Source: Segniliparus rotundus DSM 44985
GTDB lineage: Bacteria > Actinomycetota > Actinomycetes > Mycobacteriales > Mycobacteriaceae
DNA length: 64,000 nt
NCBI RefSeq assembly: GCF_000092825.1
Contig: NC_014168.1
Location: forward strand, 2,285,946 to 2,349,945
Direction of reading: 5' to 3'
Position numbers and translations under genes: made by a program. The first letter of the stretch is position 1. Each line of letters begins with the position of its first letter. This document shows positions 15,346 to 24,412 of the stretch, piece after piece. Under the pieces are notes generated by a model. That model was given only the letters and a program-made list of their open reading frames with translations, made no database searches and had not been told where the DNA came from.

Positions 15346-18201
15346 TCACTCCGCGTACGACTCGACCGGCGGGCAGGCGCACACCAGGTTGCGGTCGCCC
15401 GCGACGCCGTCGATGCGGGCGGCTCCCGGCCACACCTTCGGCCTCGGGGAGGCGGAAGCGATCTTCGGGTACGCGGCGACCTGGCGCGAGTACTTGCGGT
15501 CCCACGAGTCCGCCGTGACCGCCCGCGCGGTGTGCGGGGCGCCGCGCAACGGGCTGTCCTCCGCCGACCACACGCCCTTGGCGACTTGGTCGATCTCGCC
15601 TTTGATCGCCACCATCGCGGCCACGAAGGCGTCGAGCTCCTCCAGGCTCTCGCTCTCCGTCGGCTCCACCATGAGCGTCCCAGACACCGGGAAGGACAGC
15701 GTGGGGGCGTGGAAACCGTAGTCGGCGAGGCGCTTGGCCACGTCCTCGGCGGTCACACCGGTCTCTTTGGTGATCTGGCGCAGGTCCAGGATGCATTCGT
15801 GGGCGACGAAGCCCCCCGCGCCGGTGAACAGGACCGGGAAGTGCTGGTCGAGCTTGCGCGCGAGGTAGTTCGCCGACGCTATTGCCGTCAATGTCGCCCG
15901 CCGTAGGCCGCTGAAGCCCATGAGCTGGATGTAAGCCCAGCTGATCGGCAGAATCGAAGCCGAGCCGAACGGCGCTGCGGAAACCGGGCCGCCGCCGCCG
16001 AGGCCGTCGCGCAGCGGATGGCCGGGCAGGAACGGGGCGAGGTGCTCGCCGACCGCGACCGGGCCGACGCCGGGTCCGCCGCCGCCGTGCGGAATGCAGA
16101 AGGTCTTGTGCAGGTTCAAATGGCTCACGTCGCCGCCGAAGTGGCCGGGCCTGGCAAGGCCGACCAGGGCGTTGAGGTTCGCCCCGTCGATGTACACCTG
16201 GCCGCCCGCGTCGTGCACGAGGCCGCACAGCTCCGTGACCGCGGCCTCGTAGACGCCGTGGGTGGAAGGGTACGTGATCATGATGGCGGCGAGCTTGTCG
16301 CCGTGGGACGCGAGCTTGGCCCGCAAGTCGTCGAGGTCGATGTCGCCGTTCTCCCGGCAGCCGACGACCACGACCCGCATGCCAGCCATCACGGCGGAAG
16401 CAGCATTGGTGCCGTGCGCGCTGGACGGGATGAGGCACACATCGCGGTGCTCGTCGCCCCTGCTGCGGTGGTACGCGCGGATCGCGAGCAGTCCGGCGAG
16501 CTCGCCCTGGCTGCCCGCGTTGGGTTGCAGGCTCACGCTGTGGTAGCCGGTGATGAACGCGAGCTCGGCCTCCAAGCCCTTGATCATCTTGCGGTAGCCG
16601 ACGGTGTCCGTCTCGGGGGCGAAGGGGTGGATCCGGGCGAAGCCCGCGTAGCTGATCGGCTCCATCTCCGCGGCGGCGTTGAGCTTCATCGTGCAGGAGC
16701 CGAGCGGGATCATCGAGCGGTCGAGCGCGATGTCTTTGTCCGAAAGCTCGCGCAGGTAGCGCAGCATCGCCGTCTCGCTGTGGTAGCGGTTGAACGAAGG
16801 ATGCGCGAGGTACGGGGAGGTCCGGTCTGCGATCTCGGCTTGTGCGCGCGGTTCGGCGGCGACGAGGCCGAACGCTTGGAGCACCGTCGCGACGTGGTCG
16901 TCAGTGGTCGCCTCGTCGCAGGACACGGCGACGTGGTCCGCGTCGACGAGCCGAAGGTTCACGCCGCCCAGCTTCGCCGCGGCGACGACGGCTGCCGCCT
17001 GCCCCGGCACGCGCGCGAGGACGGTGTCGAAGAAGGTGTCGTGCACCAAGGCCTCGCCGAGGGCCGCGGCGATCGCCGCGGCGTGCCCGTGCGCACGGCG
17101 CGCGATGGCCTTGAGCCCGTCCGGGCCGTGATAGCTCGCGTACATAGCAGCGAGCACCGCGAGGAGCACCTGCGCGGTGCAGATGTTGCTGGTCGCCCTC
17201 TCCCGGCGGATGTGCTGCTCTCGGGTTTGCAGCGCAAGCCGGTACGCGGCATGGCCGTCCGCGTCCGTGGAAACGCCGACGAGACGCCCGGGCAGCTGGC
17301 GCGCGTGGGCCTGCTTCGTGGCGAGGAACCCGGCGTGCGGGCCGCCGAAGCCGAGCGGCACCCCGAAGCGCTGGGCCGAGCCGTAACAGACCTCCGCGCC
17401 GAGCTCGCCCGGCGGTGTGACGAGGGTGGCGGCGAGAAGATCCGTCCCCACGGCCACCAGCGCCTCACGCCCATGCGCGGCGGCGACGATCTCTTTGACG
17501 GGCAAGCGTTTCCCGCTGGCGCCGAATTGCTGGAGCACCACGCCGAAGAAATCACCAGGGGGCAGGCCTTCCTCGCCCAACGCGAGGTCGGCTTCGACCA
17601 GCTCGATTCCCAGCGGTTCGGCGCGTGTTTCCAGGACGGCGCGCGTCTGCGGGAAAAGGTCCGCGTCGACGACGATGCGGTCGGACTTGTTCTTGCTGGC
17701 CCGGCGCAAGAGGGTCATCGCCTCGGCGGCGGCCGTCGCCTCGTCCAGCATGGACGCGTTGGCGATTTCCTGACCGCTCAAATCGCTCACCATGGTTTGG
17801 AAGTTGAGCAGCGCCTCGAGCCTGCCTTGGCTGATCTCCGGCTGATACGGGGTGTACGCCGTGTACCACGCGGGGTTCTCGATCAGCGAGCGGCGCAGCA
17901 CCGTGGGCGTGATGGTGTCGTAATAGCCCAGGCCGATCATCGAGACCGCGGTCGTGTTCTGACCGGCCAGCTCGGCCAGCTGTTCGAGCACCTCGTGCTC
18001 GGATTGGCCCCAGGGGAACTTGAACGCGGCGCCCGGCTCAAGGCCGTATCCAGGCTGGGAGTCGAGGATAGAGCCTGGCACGGCACGCGCGGCGAGCGCC
18101 TCCAAACTCTCCACACCAAGCTCGGTGAGCATCTTCGCCAGCTCAGCCTCGTTTGGTCCGATATGCCGGTCGGCGAACACTCGCTCCGTTGCTGAGCACA
18201 T
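15346..18201 (-). CDS. gcvP: Glycine dehydrogenase (decarboxylating), P protein
   Basis: This is the PLP-dependent P protein of the glycine cleavage system. It decarboxylates glycine and passes aminomethyl to the lipoyl arm of GcvH (encoded at 20424-20846). The protein has 951 residues, the single-chain form. [11 protein letters not shown] at the N-terminus and [13 protein letters not shown] are family marks, and the PLP lysine is Lys699 in [24 protein letters not shown]-type Shine-Dalgarno (GGAAGG, 8 bases) precedes the ATG. gcvT is not in this window. An 8-bp leader hairpin lies just before the ribosome site; no glycine riboswitch is seen. Confidence 0.97.
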   Translation of the reverse strand: MCSATERVFADRHIGPNEAELAKMLTELGVESLEALAARAVPGSILDSQPGYGLEPGAAFKFPWGQSEHEVLEQLAELAGQNTTAVSMIGLGYYDTITPTVLRRSLIENPAWYTAYTPYQPEISQGRLEALLNFQTMVSDLSGQEIANASMLDEATAAAEAMTLLRRASKNKSDRIVVDADLFPQTRAVLETRAEPLGIELVEADLALGEEGLPPGDFFGVVLQQFGASGKRLPVKEIVAAAHGREALVAVGTDLLAATLVTPPGELGAEVCYGSAQRFGVPLGFGGPHAGFLATKQAHARQLPGRLVGVSTDADGHAAYRLALQTREQHIRRERATSNICTAQVLLAVLAAMYASYHGPDGLKAIARRAHGHAAAIAAALGEALVHDTFFDTVLARVPGQAAAVVAAAKLGGVNLRLVDADHVAVSCDEATTDDHVATVLQAFGLVAAEPRAQAEIADRTSPYLAHPSFNRYHSETAMLRYLRELSDKDIALDRSMIPLGSCTMKLNAAAEMEPISYAGFARIHPFAPETDTVGYRKMIKGLEAELAFITGYHSVSLQPNAGSQGELAGLLAIRAYHRSRGDEHRDVCLIPSSAHGTNAASAVMAGMRVVVVGCRENGDIDLDDLRAKLASHGDKLAAIMITYPSTHGVYEAAVTELCGLVHDAGGQVYIDGANLNALVGLARPGHFGGDVSHLNLHKTFCIPHGGGGPGVGPVAVGEHLAPFLPGHPLRDGLGGGGPVSAAPFGSASILPISWAYIQLMGFSGLRRATLTAIASANYLARKLDQHFPVLFTGAGGFVAHECILDLRQITKETGVTAEDVAKRLADYGFHAPTLSFPVSGTLMVEPTESESLEELDAFVAAMVAIKGEIDQVAKGVWSAEDSPLRGAPHTARAVTADSWDRKYSRQVAAYPKIASASPRPKVWPGAARIDGVAGDRNLVCACPPVESYAE

Positions 18202-18215
18202 ATACGCAGCCTTCC

Positions 18216-18240
18216 AAAGGGTCGAAGAATGAGACCCTTT
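18216..18240 (-). promoter_or_regulatory. Leader hairpin of gcvP
   Basis: Perfect 8-bp stem AAAGGGTC/GACCCTTT (arms 18216-18223 and 18233-18240, 9-base loop), ending two to three bases before the gcvP Shine-Dalgarno. Its role is unknown; it could affect translation or be a processing site. Confidence 0.35.
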
Positions 18241-18293
18241 ACTCTACCGCGCCGTCCAAGCCTCGGCTGCCCTGCAAGAGAACAGCGGGGCTT

Positions 18294-18932
18294 TTAGCTC
18301 ACGCGGGCCTTTGACTTGCGTCGCGCGGTGAGCTCGTCTTCGACGCTGGGCTCGGGGTCTTCAAGGTCCACACGGAACGACTGCATGCCGACGACCGCGC
18401 CGGAGAGCTCGCGCATGGCGCCGCCCACCGCGATCCCGAACACGCCTTGGCCGCCGCGGAGCAGGTCCACCACTTCTTCGCCCGAGGTGCACTCGTAGAC
18501 GCCGACTCCGTCGGAGAAGAGCGTCACGTCAGAAAGCTCTTTGACGCCGCGCTGATGCAGGTGGTCGACGGCGAGGCGCACGTTCTGCAAGGAGACGCCC
18601 GTGTCGAGGAGGCGCTTGACGATCTTGAGGACCAAGATGTCTTTGAAGGAGTACAGCCGCTGGCTGCCCGACCCGACCGCGCCGCGCACGGAAGGGACGA
18701 CGATTCCTGTGCGCGCCCAGTAGTCGAGCTGGCGGTATGTGATGCCAGCGACCTCGCTGGCCACCGGAGCACGGTAGCCGAGGAGCTCCACGTCCACCGA
18801 CTCCTCAGGCGCCGCCTGCTCGGCGGCCCCGAGCGAGTCGAGGGGGAAAAGCCCCTGTTCCTCACTCGTCGGCTTGTCTTCTTTGCTCGGTTCGGCGTTC
18901 TTCGTCGAACCGGGCTTCACCCGGTCATTCAC
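18294..18932 (-). CDS. MerR-family regulator, ResR/McdR (Rv1830) type
   Basis: This 212-residue transcription factor has a MerR-like winged helix (about 55-125): ASEVAGITYRQLDYWARTGI, VGSGSQRLYSFKDILVLKIV, then KRLLDTGVSLQNVRLAVDHL. The C-terminal domain contains ECTSGEEVVDLLRGGQGVFG. It closely resembles the mycobacterial regulator Rv1830 (ResR/McdR), which influences cell growth and division. The GTG start at 18932 is preferred over a longer frame because GGGAG lies about 11 bases upstream; the N-terminus is then a charged disordered stretch. Position next to the DUF151 gene and gcvP matches Rv1829-Rv1832 order. Confidence 0.85.
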   Translation of the reverse strand: MNDRVKPGSTKNAEPSKEDKPTSEEQGLFPLDSLGAAEQAAPEESVDVELLGYRAPVASEVAGITYRQLDYWARTGIVVPSVRGAVGSGSQRLYSFKDILVLKIVKRLLDTGVSLQNVRLAVDHLHQRGVKELSDVTLFSDGVGVYECTSGEEVVDLLRGGQGVFGIAVGGAMRELSGAVVGMQSFRVDLEDPEPSVEDELTARRKSKARVS

Positions 18933-19116
18933 CGTCGATGATCTCCCATCGTGCGTCTTGATTGCCCGGTCGAGGTTACGGGCGAGGGCCGCCAAGGGTC
19001 AACAGCCCACGCCCGCGCCCCCAGCTCCGCACCAACCTGTGACAACGCTGTGATTTCACAGTTTTTTCTTAGAATCGCCGAGCGACTTGCCGGCCCACGC
19101 CGAAGAGCACCCACGG

Positions 19117-19641
19117 TCACTCCCCCTCGGGGGCGGTGAAGTCGCCGGGGCTCACCGAGTCGAGGAACTCCTTGAACTTGGCCAGCTCCTCTTCCGGAAC
19201 GTCGGCCTCTGGCTCCGCGCTGGAGCCCTCGACCACTTCGACTTCCTCTTCCGAGAGGAAGAGGCCCGCTTCGGCGAGGACTTTCTCATCCGCGTAGATG
19301 GGCACCCCGGCCCTCATGGCGAGCGCCACAGAGTCCGAAGGCCGGGCCGAAACGTGCACGCCGCCCGAGAAGACCAGGTCGGCGAAGAACGTCCCCTCCT
19401 GCAAGTCTGTGATCCGGACTTCGCGGAGTTCGTGCCCGAGCGCGGTGATGACCTGTCGGAGCAAATCATGGGTCAGGGGGCGTGAGACAGGGGTCCCGCG
19501 CTGATGGATGACGATCGCGGCGGCCTCGGCTTGGCCGATCCAAATCGGCAGGTAGCGCTCGCCGGTGGCTTCCCTGAGAAAGAGCACCGGCTCGTTTTGC
19601 GGCTGCTCAACCCGGATGCCCACCACCCGCATTTTGCTCAT
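19117..19641 (-). CDS. DUF151 bifunctional nuclease family protein
   Basis: This 174-residue protein belongs to the DUF151/BFN family (Rv1829-like). Conserved parts are MRVVGIRVEQPQNEPVLFLR, YLPIWIGQAEAAAIVIHQRG, LTHDLLRQVI and ARPSDSVALAMRAGVPIY. The C-terminal 40 residues are acidic (SEEEVEVVEG... EEELAKFKEFL). Some members have nuclease activity in vitro; the cellular role is unclear. ATG 19641 has GCGGAGG 11 bases upstream, favouring it over an ATG six codons earlier. It lies between the MerR regulator and garA, but the second MerR gene (Rv1828/ftsR) that mycobacteria have beside it is missing. Confidence 0.88.
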   Translation of the reverse strand: MSKMRVVGIRVEQPQNEPVLFLREATGERYLPIWIGQAEAAAIVIHQRGTPVSRPLTHDLLRQVITALGHELREVRITDLQEGTFFADLVFSGGVHVSARPSDSVALAMRAGVPIYADEKVLAEAGLFLSEEEVEVVEGSSAEPEADVPEEELAKFKEFLDSVSPGDFTAPEGE

Positions 19642-19819
19642 CGTTGCCAACCTCCGCATTCGTGGCGGGCCACTGTGTGGTCCGTCTCCCTAGTCTAGGC
19701 GAAAGCGCCGACACTCGCTCAGAATATCCTGGCGGATTCGCCGCCGCCGGGGCCGTTGTCCACTGGCGGGCCAGCGTGGATGAAGACCAAGGCGAACGAG
19801 TCCGCGAGGTCCCTGGGAA

Positions 19820-20302
19820 TTACGAGCCGGTGACGAAAACCAGGCGGAACTTTCCGATCTGGACCTCGTCCCCGTTGGACAACAAGGCGGAGTCCACGGG
19901 CTCGCGGTTCACATAGGTGCCGTTGAGGCTGCCGACGTCGACGACCGAGAAACCGTTCTCCGCGCGGCGGAATTCGGCGTGACGACGGGACACGGTCACA
20001 TCGTCGAGGAAAATGTCGCTGTCGGGGTGACGGCCCGCCGACGTGGTGGACTGGTCGAGAAGGAAACGCGAGCCAGCGTTGGGGCCGCGTTTGACGACCA
20101 ACAGCGCGGCGCCCGCCGGCAGCCCTTCGACGCCGGGGATCGCTGTCTCCGTGGAAGGCGTGGCTCCGGGTTCGACCTCGCCGATCAGATCTGAGCGGAA
20201 CAACGACGTGGTCTCGACCGGCACCTCGGTGCGCGACGGAGAAACCTGCTCCTCGTCGGAGGCGTTCCCGCCTTGCTCTGGTCTGTTGTAGTCGGTCACC
20301 AT
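19820..20302 (-). CDS. garA: FHA-domain metabolic regulator GarA
   Basis: This 160-residue phospho-switch protein in mycobacteria inhibits 2-oxoglutarate dehydrogenase and glutamate dehydrogenase when unphosphorylated. The N-terminal ETTS motif (30-33) is the PknB/PknG phosphorylation site. The FHA domain covers about 68-155 with GRH (90-92), SRRHAEF (105-111) and LNGTYVN (126-132). The ATG start has AAGGAG right upstream. Upstream on the strand is gcvH. Relative to M. tuberculosis the N-terminus is somewhat longer, with extra acidic and Thr residues (about 35-60). Together with the glnB genes, it ties the window to nitrogen and carbon balance. Confidence 0.95.
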   Translation of the reverse strand: MVTDYNRPEQGGNASDEEQVSPSRTEVPVETTSLFRSDLIGEVEPGATPSTETAIPGVEGLPAGAALLVVKRGPNAGSRFLLDQSTTSAGRHPDSDIFLDDVTVSRRHAEFRRAENGFSVVDVGSLNGTYVNREPVDSALLSNGDEVQIGKFRLVFVTGS

Positions 20303-20423
20303 AGCTCCTTCGTCACTCGCACACCACCTGCGCTCAGCCGCAGACTTGATGCGTCTCGCTCGGCACGCCGAGCATGCCTACAGTATTCCAGTCCGGATAT
20401 CCCGGCAACGCAGTGGCCCGAAA

Positions 20424-20846
20424 TCAACCGGCGATCGCGCGGTAGCCGTCGGCGTCGAGCAGCTCGCCGAGCTGCTCGGCGAGCGCGGCGGCGTCCGACG
20501 CGGTGATCTCCACGAGCCAGCCGCTCCCGTACGGCTGGGCGTTCACCAGCTCCGGGGCGCCTTCCAATGCCTCATTGACCTTGGTCACAGTGCCGCTCAC
20601 CGGAGCGAAAACATCCGAGACGCTCTTGGTGGACTCCACCTCCGCGAGCGGGTCGGAGACGGAAAGCTCGGAGCCGACCTCCGGCAGTTTCACGTACACG
20701 AGATCGCCGAGCTGTGCTTGCGCGAAGTCAGTGATGCCGATTCGAACGACCTGATCGCCCAGTTCCTGAACCCATTCGTGATCTGTCGCGTAACGTAACT
20801 CGGCCGGGGTGCTGTGCTCAGTCAAGTGGGCGCTCCATCGTGTCAT
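20424..20846 (-). CDS. gcvH: Glycine cleavage system H protein
   Basis: This is the lipoyl carrier of the glycine cleavage system and partner of GcvP. It has 140 residues. The lipoylated residue is Lys74 in EVESTKSVSDVFAPVSG, and the final part (ELLDADGYRAIAG) is the family C-terminus. The ATG at 20846 overlaps the pgsA stop by four bases (ATGA), which decides the start and shows translational coupling. It therefore lies in a secA2-pgsA-gcvH run, with garA 121 bases downstream. Confidence 0.95.
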   Translation of the reverse strand: MTRWSAHLTEHSTPAELRYATDHEWVQELGDQVVRIGITDFAQAQLGDLVYVKLPEVGSELSVSDPLAEVESTKSVSDVFAPVSGTVTKVNEALEGAPELVNAQPYGSGWLVEITASDAAALAEQLGELLDADGYRAIAG

Positions 20847-21505
20847 GCCTCCGCGGCGGAGGACGGTTTGTCCATTGTGCGCAATGTCGCCACAGTTTGC
20901 CACCCGTAAAGAACGGCGGTCCAAAGATACATCGCGCCACCCCAGCCTAGTAGCGCCCAGCCGAGCGCCGACGCCAGCACCCGCACCGGCGAGTCGAGCT
21001 GCCCCAAAAGCAGGCACGGGAACGCGGACATGAGCGCAAATGTGGCTGCTTTGCCGAGGTAGAGGACCTCAAGGGGGCGATAGCCCTTCCGTCGCAGCAC
21101 AGCGGCGGAAACGGTGAGCAGCGCATCCCTGGCAACCAGGGCCGCGATGATCTGCCACGGCACGAGCCCGCGCGCGGCGAAACCGACCGCCACCACGACC
21201 AGGTACAGCCGGTCCACAATGGGATCGAGCAAGGCCCCGAGCTTCGAGGACTGGTCGAGCAGACGCGCGAGCTTGCCGTCCGCCCAATCCGTGAAGCCGC
21301 TCACAACCAGCACGAGCAACGCAAGGGAGTCGTGGCGCGCGGCAAGCGCCCACCACAAGAGCGGCACCCCGGCGAGGCGGAGAAAGCTCAGCAGATTCGG
21401 GACCGTGAAGATCCTCGAACTGAGCTCGTCGTCAGCCCGCGGGCGGGTTTCTTCGTCGCCGGGCTCCTCATCCCGCCGCGGCGCGGGCAACGGCTGCTCG
21501 ACCAC
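20843..21505 (-). CDS. pgsA2: CDP-alcohol phosphatidyltransferase (PgsA2-like)
   Basis: This 220-residue membrane enzyme carries a perfect CDP-alcohol transferase motif: D73-x2-D76-G-x2-A-R-x8-G-x3-D94-x3-D98, in TDWADGKLARLLDQSSKLGA followed by LLDPIVDR. About six hydrophobic segments follow a charged N-terminus. It matches M. tuberculosis Rv1822 (PgsA2) by position next to secA2. The alcohol acceptor is not certain; phosphatidylglycerol phosphate or cardiolipin synthesis has been suggested for the family. It is separated from secA2 by 12 bases and overlaps gcvH by four, indicating one operon. Confidence 0.88.
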   Translation of the reverse strand: MVEQPLPAPRRDEEPGDEETRPRADDELSSRIFTVPNLLSFLRLAGVPLLWWALAARHDSLALLVLVVSGFTDWADGKLARLLDQSSKLGALLDPIVDRLYLVVVAVGFAARGLVPWQIIAALVARDALLTVSAAVLRRKGYRPLEVLYLGKAATFALMSAFPCLLLGQLDSPVRVLASALGWALLGWGGAMYLWTAVLYGWQTVATLRTMDKPSSAAEA

Positions 21506-21517
21506 AGGGCCTCCCGG

Positions 21518-23806
21518 TCAGCCGAAGAGCGACTGGAGCAATTGCCCGTCGCCGGAGAGCGGATTGTCGTGCACCATGTACGTCCACGTCGAATGCGCGC
21601 GCTTGAGCCCCGCGCCCTGCAAATCGACCCCGTCTTCAGTGATCTGGATGGTCGCGAAACTGCGTTCGGCTCGCTCCACGGCGTCTTCTGCCAGGCGTTT
21701 GAACGCGTCCACCGCGCTGCGGTGGAACTCGTCGAGCGGATTGAGCCTGCCGAGCGCCCGAAGGTGGATGCTCTCGCGCAAGTCCGCGAGGAACGCGAGA
21801 TGCTCGATCCAGCACCTGTCCAGGTGGTAGAGCATGATGTGCCGCGCGGCCGCGACAAGAGCCTGCTCCGCGACGCCTTTGCCTCGGAGTTCTTTGGCGC
21901 GCTTCGGCGTGGCTTGGGAAAGCTCCTCCCAGGCGCGCTCGGTCGTCAGCAGCTCATGGCGGCGTTCGCCGACGATGTCGCGCTGCACATCGACGAGCTG
22001 GTTGTACTGCCAGGTGCTGGCATGCACCTGGAGCAGCGCCGCCTCCGCCACCCGCTGCGCGTGCTCGACCAGCTCCAGCGCTTTGGCCTGTGTCAGCCGC
22101 CCGTCGTCGTCGGGGGGGAACGGGTTCCTCGGCGCGTTGGCGTTGCGCGTCACCACGGCGTCTTCCAGACTGGAGAAGAACACCGACCGCCCCGGATCGC
22201 CCTGGCGGCCAGCGCGACCTCGCAGCTGGAAGTCCAACCGCTCGGTGTCATGCCTCGCGGTGCCGATCACGAGCAGCCCGCCGAGCTCTTTGACCTCATC
22301 GCGGCCTTGCTCCTGCGACCCGCCCAGACGAATGTCCACACCTCGGCCAGCCATCTGCGTCGAGACGGTCACCGCCCCCCGCGCCCCAGCCTCGGCGATG
22401 ATCGAGGCCTCTTGGGCGTCGTTCTTCGCATTGAGCACCGCTGGCCTGATTCCGACTTTCACGAGCCGGGCGGCCAGCTCCTCGGACTCTTTCACGTCAT
22501 GGGTGCCGATCAGGACCGGCTGGCCGGTCTCGTGGACCTCGCGCACGAACTCCACAATTCCGGCGATCTTGTGCGCGGCGGTGTCGTAGACCCGGTCCGG
22601 CTCGTCCACCCGGATATTCGGCGTGTTCGGCGGAATCTGGGATATCCGCAGATCGTAGAACTGGCGGAACTGCTCGCCCGCGGCGAGCGCGGTCCCGGTC
22701 ATGCCGCTCACCGTCGAGTATTTGCGGATCAACGCCTGCACGGTGATCGTGTCGATGACCTCGCCGGAATCTGTGCGCTCCAACCCCTCCTTGGCTTCCA
22801 CAGCGGCCTGCAGGCCGTCCGGCCAACGCTGGAGTTTCGCCACCCGTCCCCGTGCGGAGTTCACCAGCTCCACCTTGCCGTCGCGCACGATGTAGTGGAC
22901 GTCGCGTTTGAGCAGGACCCTGGCGTGCAAAGCCAGATTGACCTGCACCAACGTCGTCCCGACATGTTCCACGCCGTACAGGTCCACGCCGCCGAGGCGT
23001 TCTTCCACCTTCGCCGCGCCCTGCTCGGTGAGGAAGACGTTGCGCTCATCGGCGTCCACGCTGTAGTCGAATCCGGAACGAAGTCCTTCCACCGCGGCCA
23101 TGATCTCGTCGGAGGGCCGCTCGGCGGTGGTGGCGCCCGCCAGGACCAGCGGCACAAGAGCCTCGTCCACAAGCACCGAGTCCACCTCGTCCACAATGGC
23201 GACGTCGGGGGCCGGGGAGATGAGCTCGTCGGCCGCATACGCGAGATGATCGCGCAACACGTCGAACCCGATCTCGTTGACCGATGCGAACAGCACCGGC
23301 TTCGCGTACACCTCACGGCGCCGCTCCGGCGTGGTGTCCTCGTCCAGCCAGCCGTGCTCGACCCCGAGCAACGAAAGCAGCGGCCCCATCCACTCCGCGT
23401 CGCGACGGGCCAAGTAGTCGTTCACCGAGATCACATGCACCTGCCTGCCTGCGAGCGCGTAGCCCGCGGCGGCGATGGCCCCGACCAAGGTTTTGCCCTC
23501 GCCGGTGGCCATCTCGATCACGTCTCCGGCCAAAAGGCGCAAGACGGCCTGCAACTGCACGTCGTAGGGGCGCAGACGCACCGAACGGTCCGCCGCCTCG
23601 CGGGCCAAAGCGAGGAAGCGCTGCTGGTCCCGCGTGGAGCCGAACACGTCCAGCTCGGCCGCTTCTTTCGCGATGTCCCCGTCGGAAAGCTCCGCCGCCC
23701 ATTCCTCGTATTCGCCCGCCGACTTCGCGGCGTTCACGGAGCGGCCTTGCTCCCGACCGGCCTGCCACGAGAGCGCCTTCCAGAGTGTGGTGCCGAGTTT
23801 GCTCAT
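21518..23806 (-). CDS. secA2: Accessory Sec ATPase SecA2
   Basis: This second SecA ATPase exports a subset of proteins in mycobacteria. It has 762 residues, shorter than housekeeping SecA1 (about 900) and near SecA2 length (about 800). Walker A MATGEGKT is at 99-106; the DEAD-like box appears as [33 protein letters not shown] and [20 protein letters not shown] are SecA helicase motifs. There is no C-terminal zinc-binding tail, as expected for SecA2. The ATG at 23806 follows TAGTGT by six bases, so the message is likely leaderless. It is the first gene of the secA2-pgsA2-gcvH operon. Confidence 0.94.
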   Translation of the reverse strand: MSKLGTTLWKALSWQAGREQGRSVNAAKSAGEYEEWAAELSDGDIAKEAAELDVFGSTRDQQRFLALAREAADRSVRLRPYDVQLQAVLRLLAGDVIEMATGEGKTLVGAIAAAGYALAGRQVHVISVNDYLARRDAEWMGPLLSLLGVEHGWLDEDTTPERRREVYAKPVLFASVNEIGFDVLRDHLAYAADELISPAPDVAIVDEVDSVLVDEALVPLVLAGATTAERPSDEIMAAVEGLRSGFDYSVDADERNVFLTEQGAAKVEERLGGVDLYGVEHVGTTLVQVNLALHARVLLKRDVHYIVRDGKVELVNSARGRVAKLQRWPDGLQAAVEAKEGLERTDSGEVIDTITVQALIRKYSTVSGMTGTALAAGEQFRQFYDLRISQIPPNTPNIRVDEPDRVYDTAAHKIAGIVEFVREVHETGQPVLIGTHDVKESEELAARLVKVGIRPAVLNAKNDAQEASIIAEAGARGAVTVSTQMAGRGVDIRLGGSQEQGRDEVKELGGLLVIGTARHDTERLDFQLRGRAGRQGDPGRSVFFSSLEDAVVTRNANAPRNPFPPDDDGRLTQAKALELVEHAQRVAEAALLQVHASTWQYNQLVDVQRDIVGERRHELLTTERAWEELSQATPKRAKELRGKGVAEQALVAAARHIMLYHLDRCWIEHLAFLADLRESIHLRALGRLNPLDEFHRSAVDAFKRLAEDAVERAERSFATIQITEDGVDLQGAGLKRAHSTWTYMVHDNPLSGDGQLLQSLFG

Positions 23807-23812
23807 GCCGAC

Positions 23813-23818
23813 ACACTA
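23813..23818 (-). promoter_or_regulatory. -10 element of leaderless secA2 transcript
   Basis: Minus strand TAGTGT, six bases, then ATG at 23806. Confidence 0.6.
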
Positions 23819-23870
23819 CCGCTTCGCGGCTGGGCGCCGCCTGGGCGCAGAACAACGCATCCCCTGGGAA

Positions 23871-24329
23871 TTAGGCTTCCAGCACCTTCGGCTCGACGCG
23901 CACCTCGGAATTCAGCGAGTTCGCGATGAAACAGACGTCGTGCGCCCGATGCGCGAGCTCGACCACGAGCGCGTGGTCGGAGCCGGGCGCGACGGTGATG
24001 ACCGGCCGCAGCGTGATCCGGCTGATCCGGACCGGCTTCTCATCGGACGGCATCTCGCCGAGCGCGTCGTCCTGGTAGGCGCGCACATCGATTTTCTTGC
24101 GGTTCGCGAGCGCGAGGAAGGAGAGCATGTGGCACGAGCTCGCAGCTGTGACCAGAAGCTGTTCCGGATTGAGCAACCCGGCGTCGCCCACATACTCCGG
24201 GGCGGAGCTCAGGCGCAGTTCGGCGCGCGCAGGAGGGTTGGCGGCCGTGTGGGACCGCGAGTACTCCCGGTAGTCGCCTGCGGTCGAACCGCTCCATTCG
24301 AGCCTGGTCTGGAACTCGTGCGTGGCCAT
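23871..24329 (-). CDS. OsmC family peroxiredoxin-like protein
   Basis: This 152-residue OsmC/Ohr-like protein has the paired redox cysteines Cys66 (ASSCHMLSFLALA) and Cys133 (AHDVCFIANSL). LLNPEQLLVTAASSC is the usual lead-in to the first one. Such proteins reduce organic hydroperoxides through their thiols; here the OsmC subgroup fits better than Ohr. The ATG start has TAGGCT six bases upstream. It stands alone between mpa and secA2. In M. tuberculosis the gene next to mpa is different, so this junction is a rearrangement relative to that genome. Confidence 0.9.
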   Translation of the reverse strand: MATHEFQTRLEWSGSTAGDYREYSRSHTAANPPARAELRLSSAPEYVGDAGLLNPEQLLVTAASSCHMLSFLALANRKKIDVRAYQDDALGEMPSDEKPVRISRITLRPVITVAPGSDHALVVELAHRAHDVCFIANSLNSEVRVEPKVLEA

Positions 24330-24335
24330 AGAGCC

Positions 24336-24341
24336 AGCCTA
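24336..24341 (-). promoter_or_regulatory. -10 element of leaderless osmC transcript
   Basis: Minus strand TAGGCT, six bases, then ATG at 24329. Confidence 0.6.
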
Positions 24342-24412
24342 CCCGAGCCGTGAGCGCTGGCAGCGGGAACGGCCGTGCACCGGCAACGCGGCCACAGGTC
24401 CGGGCAACGCGG

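Noticed and set aside
18202-18293. Glycine riboswitch upstream of gcvP
   Set aside because: The gap is only 92 bases and shows a simple 8-bp hairpin; it lacks the tandem aptamer cores.
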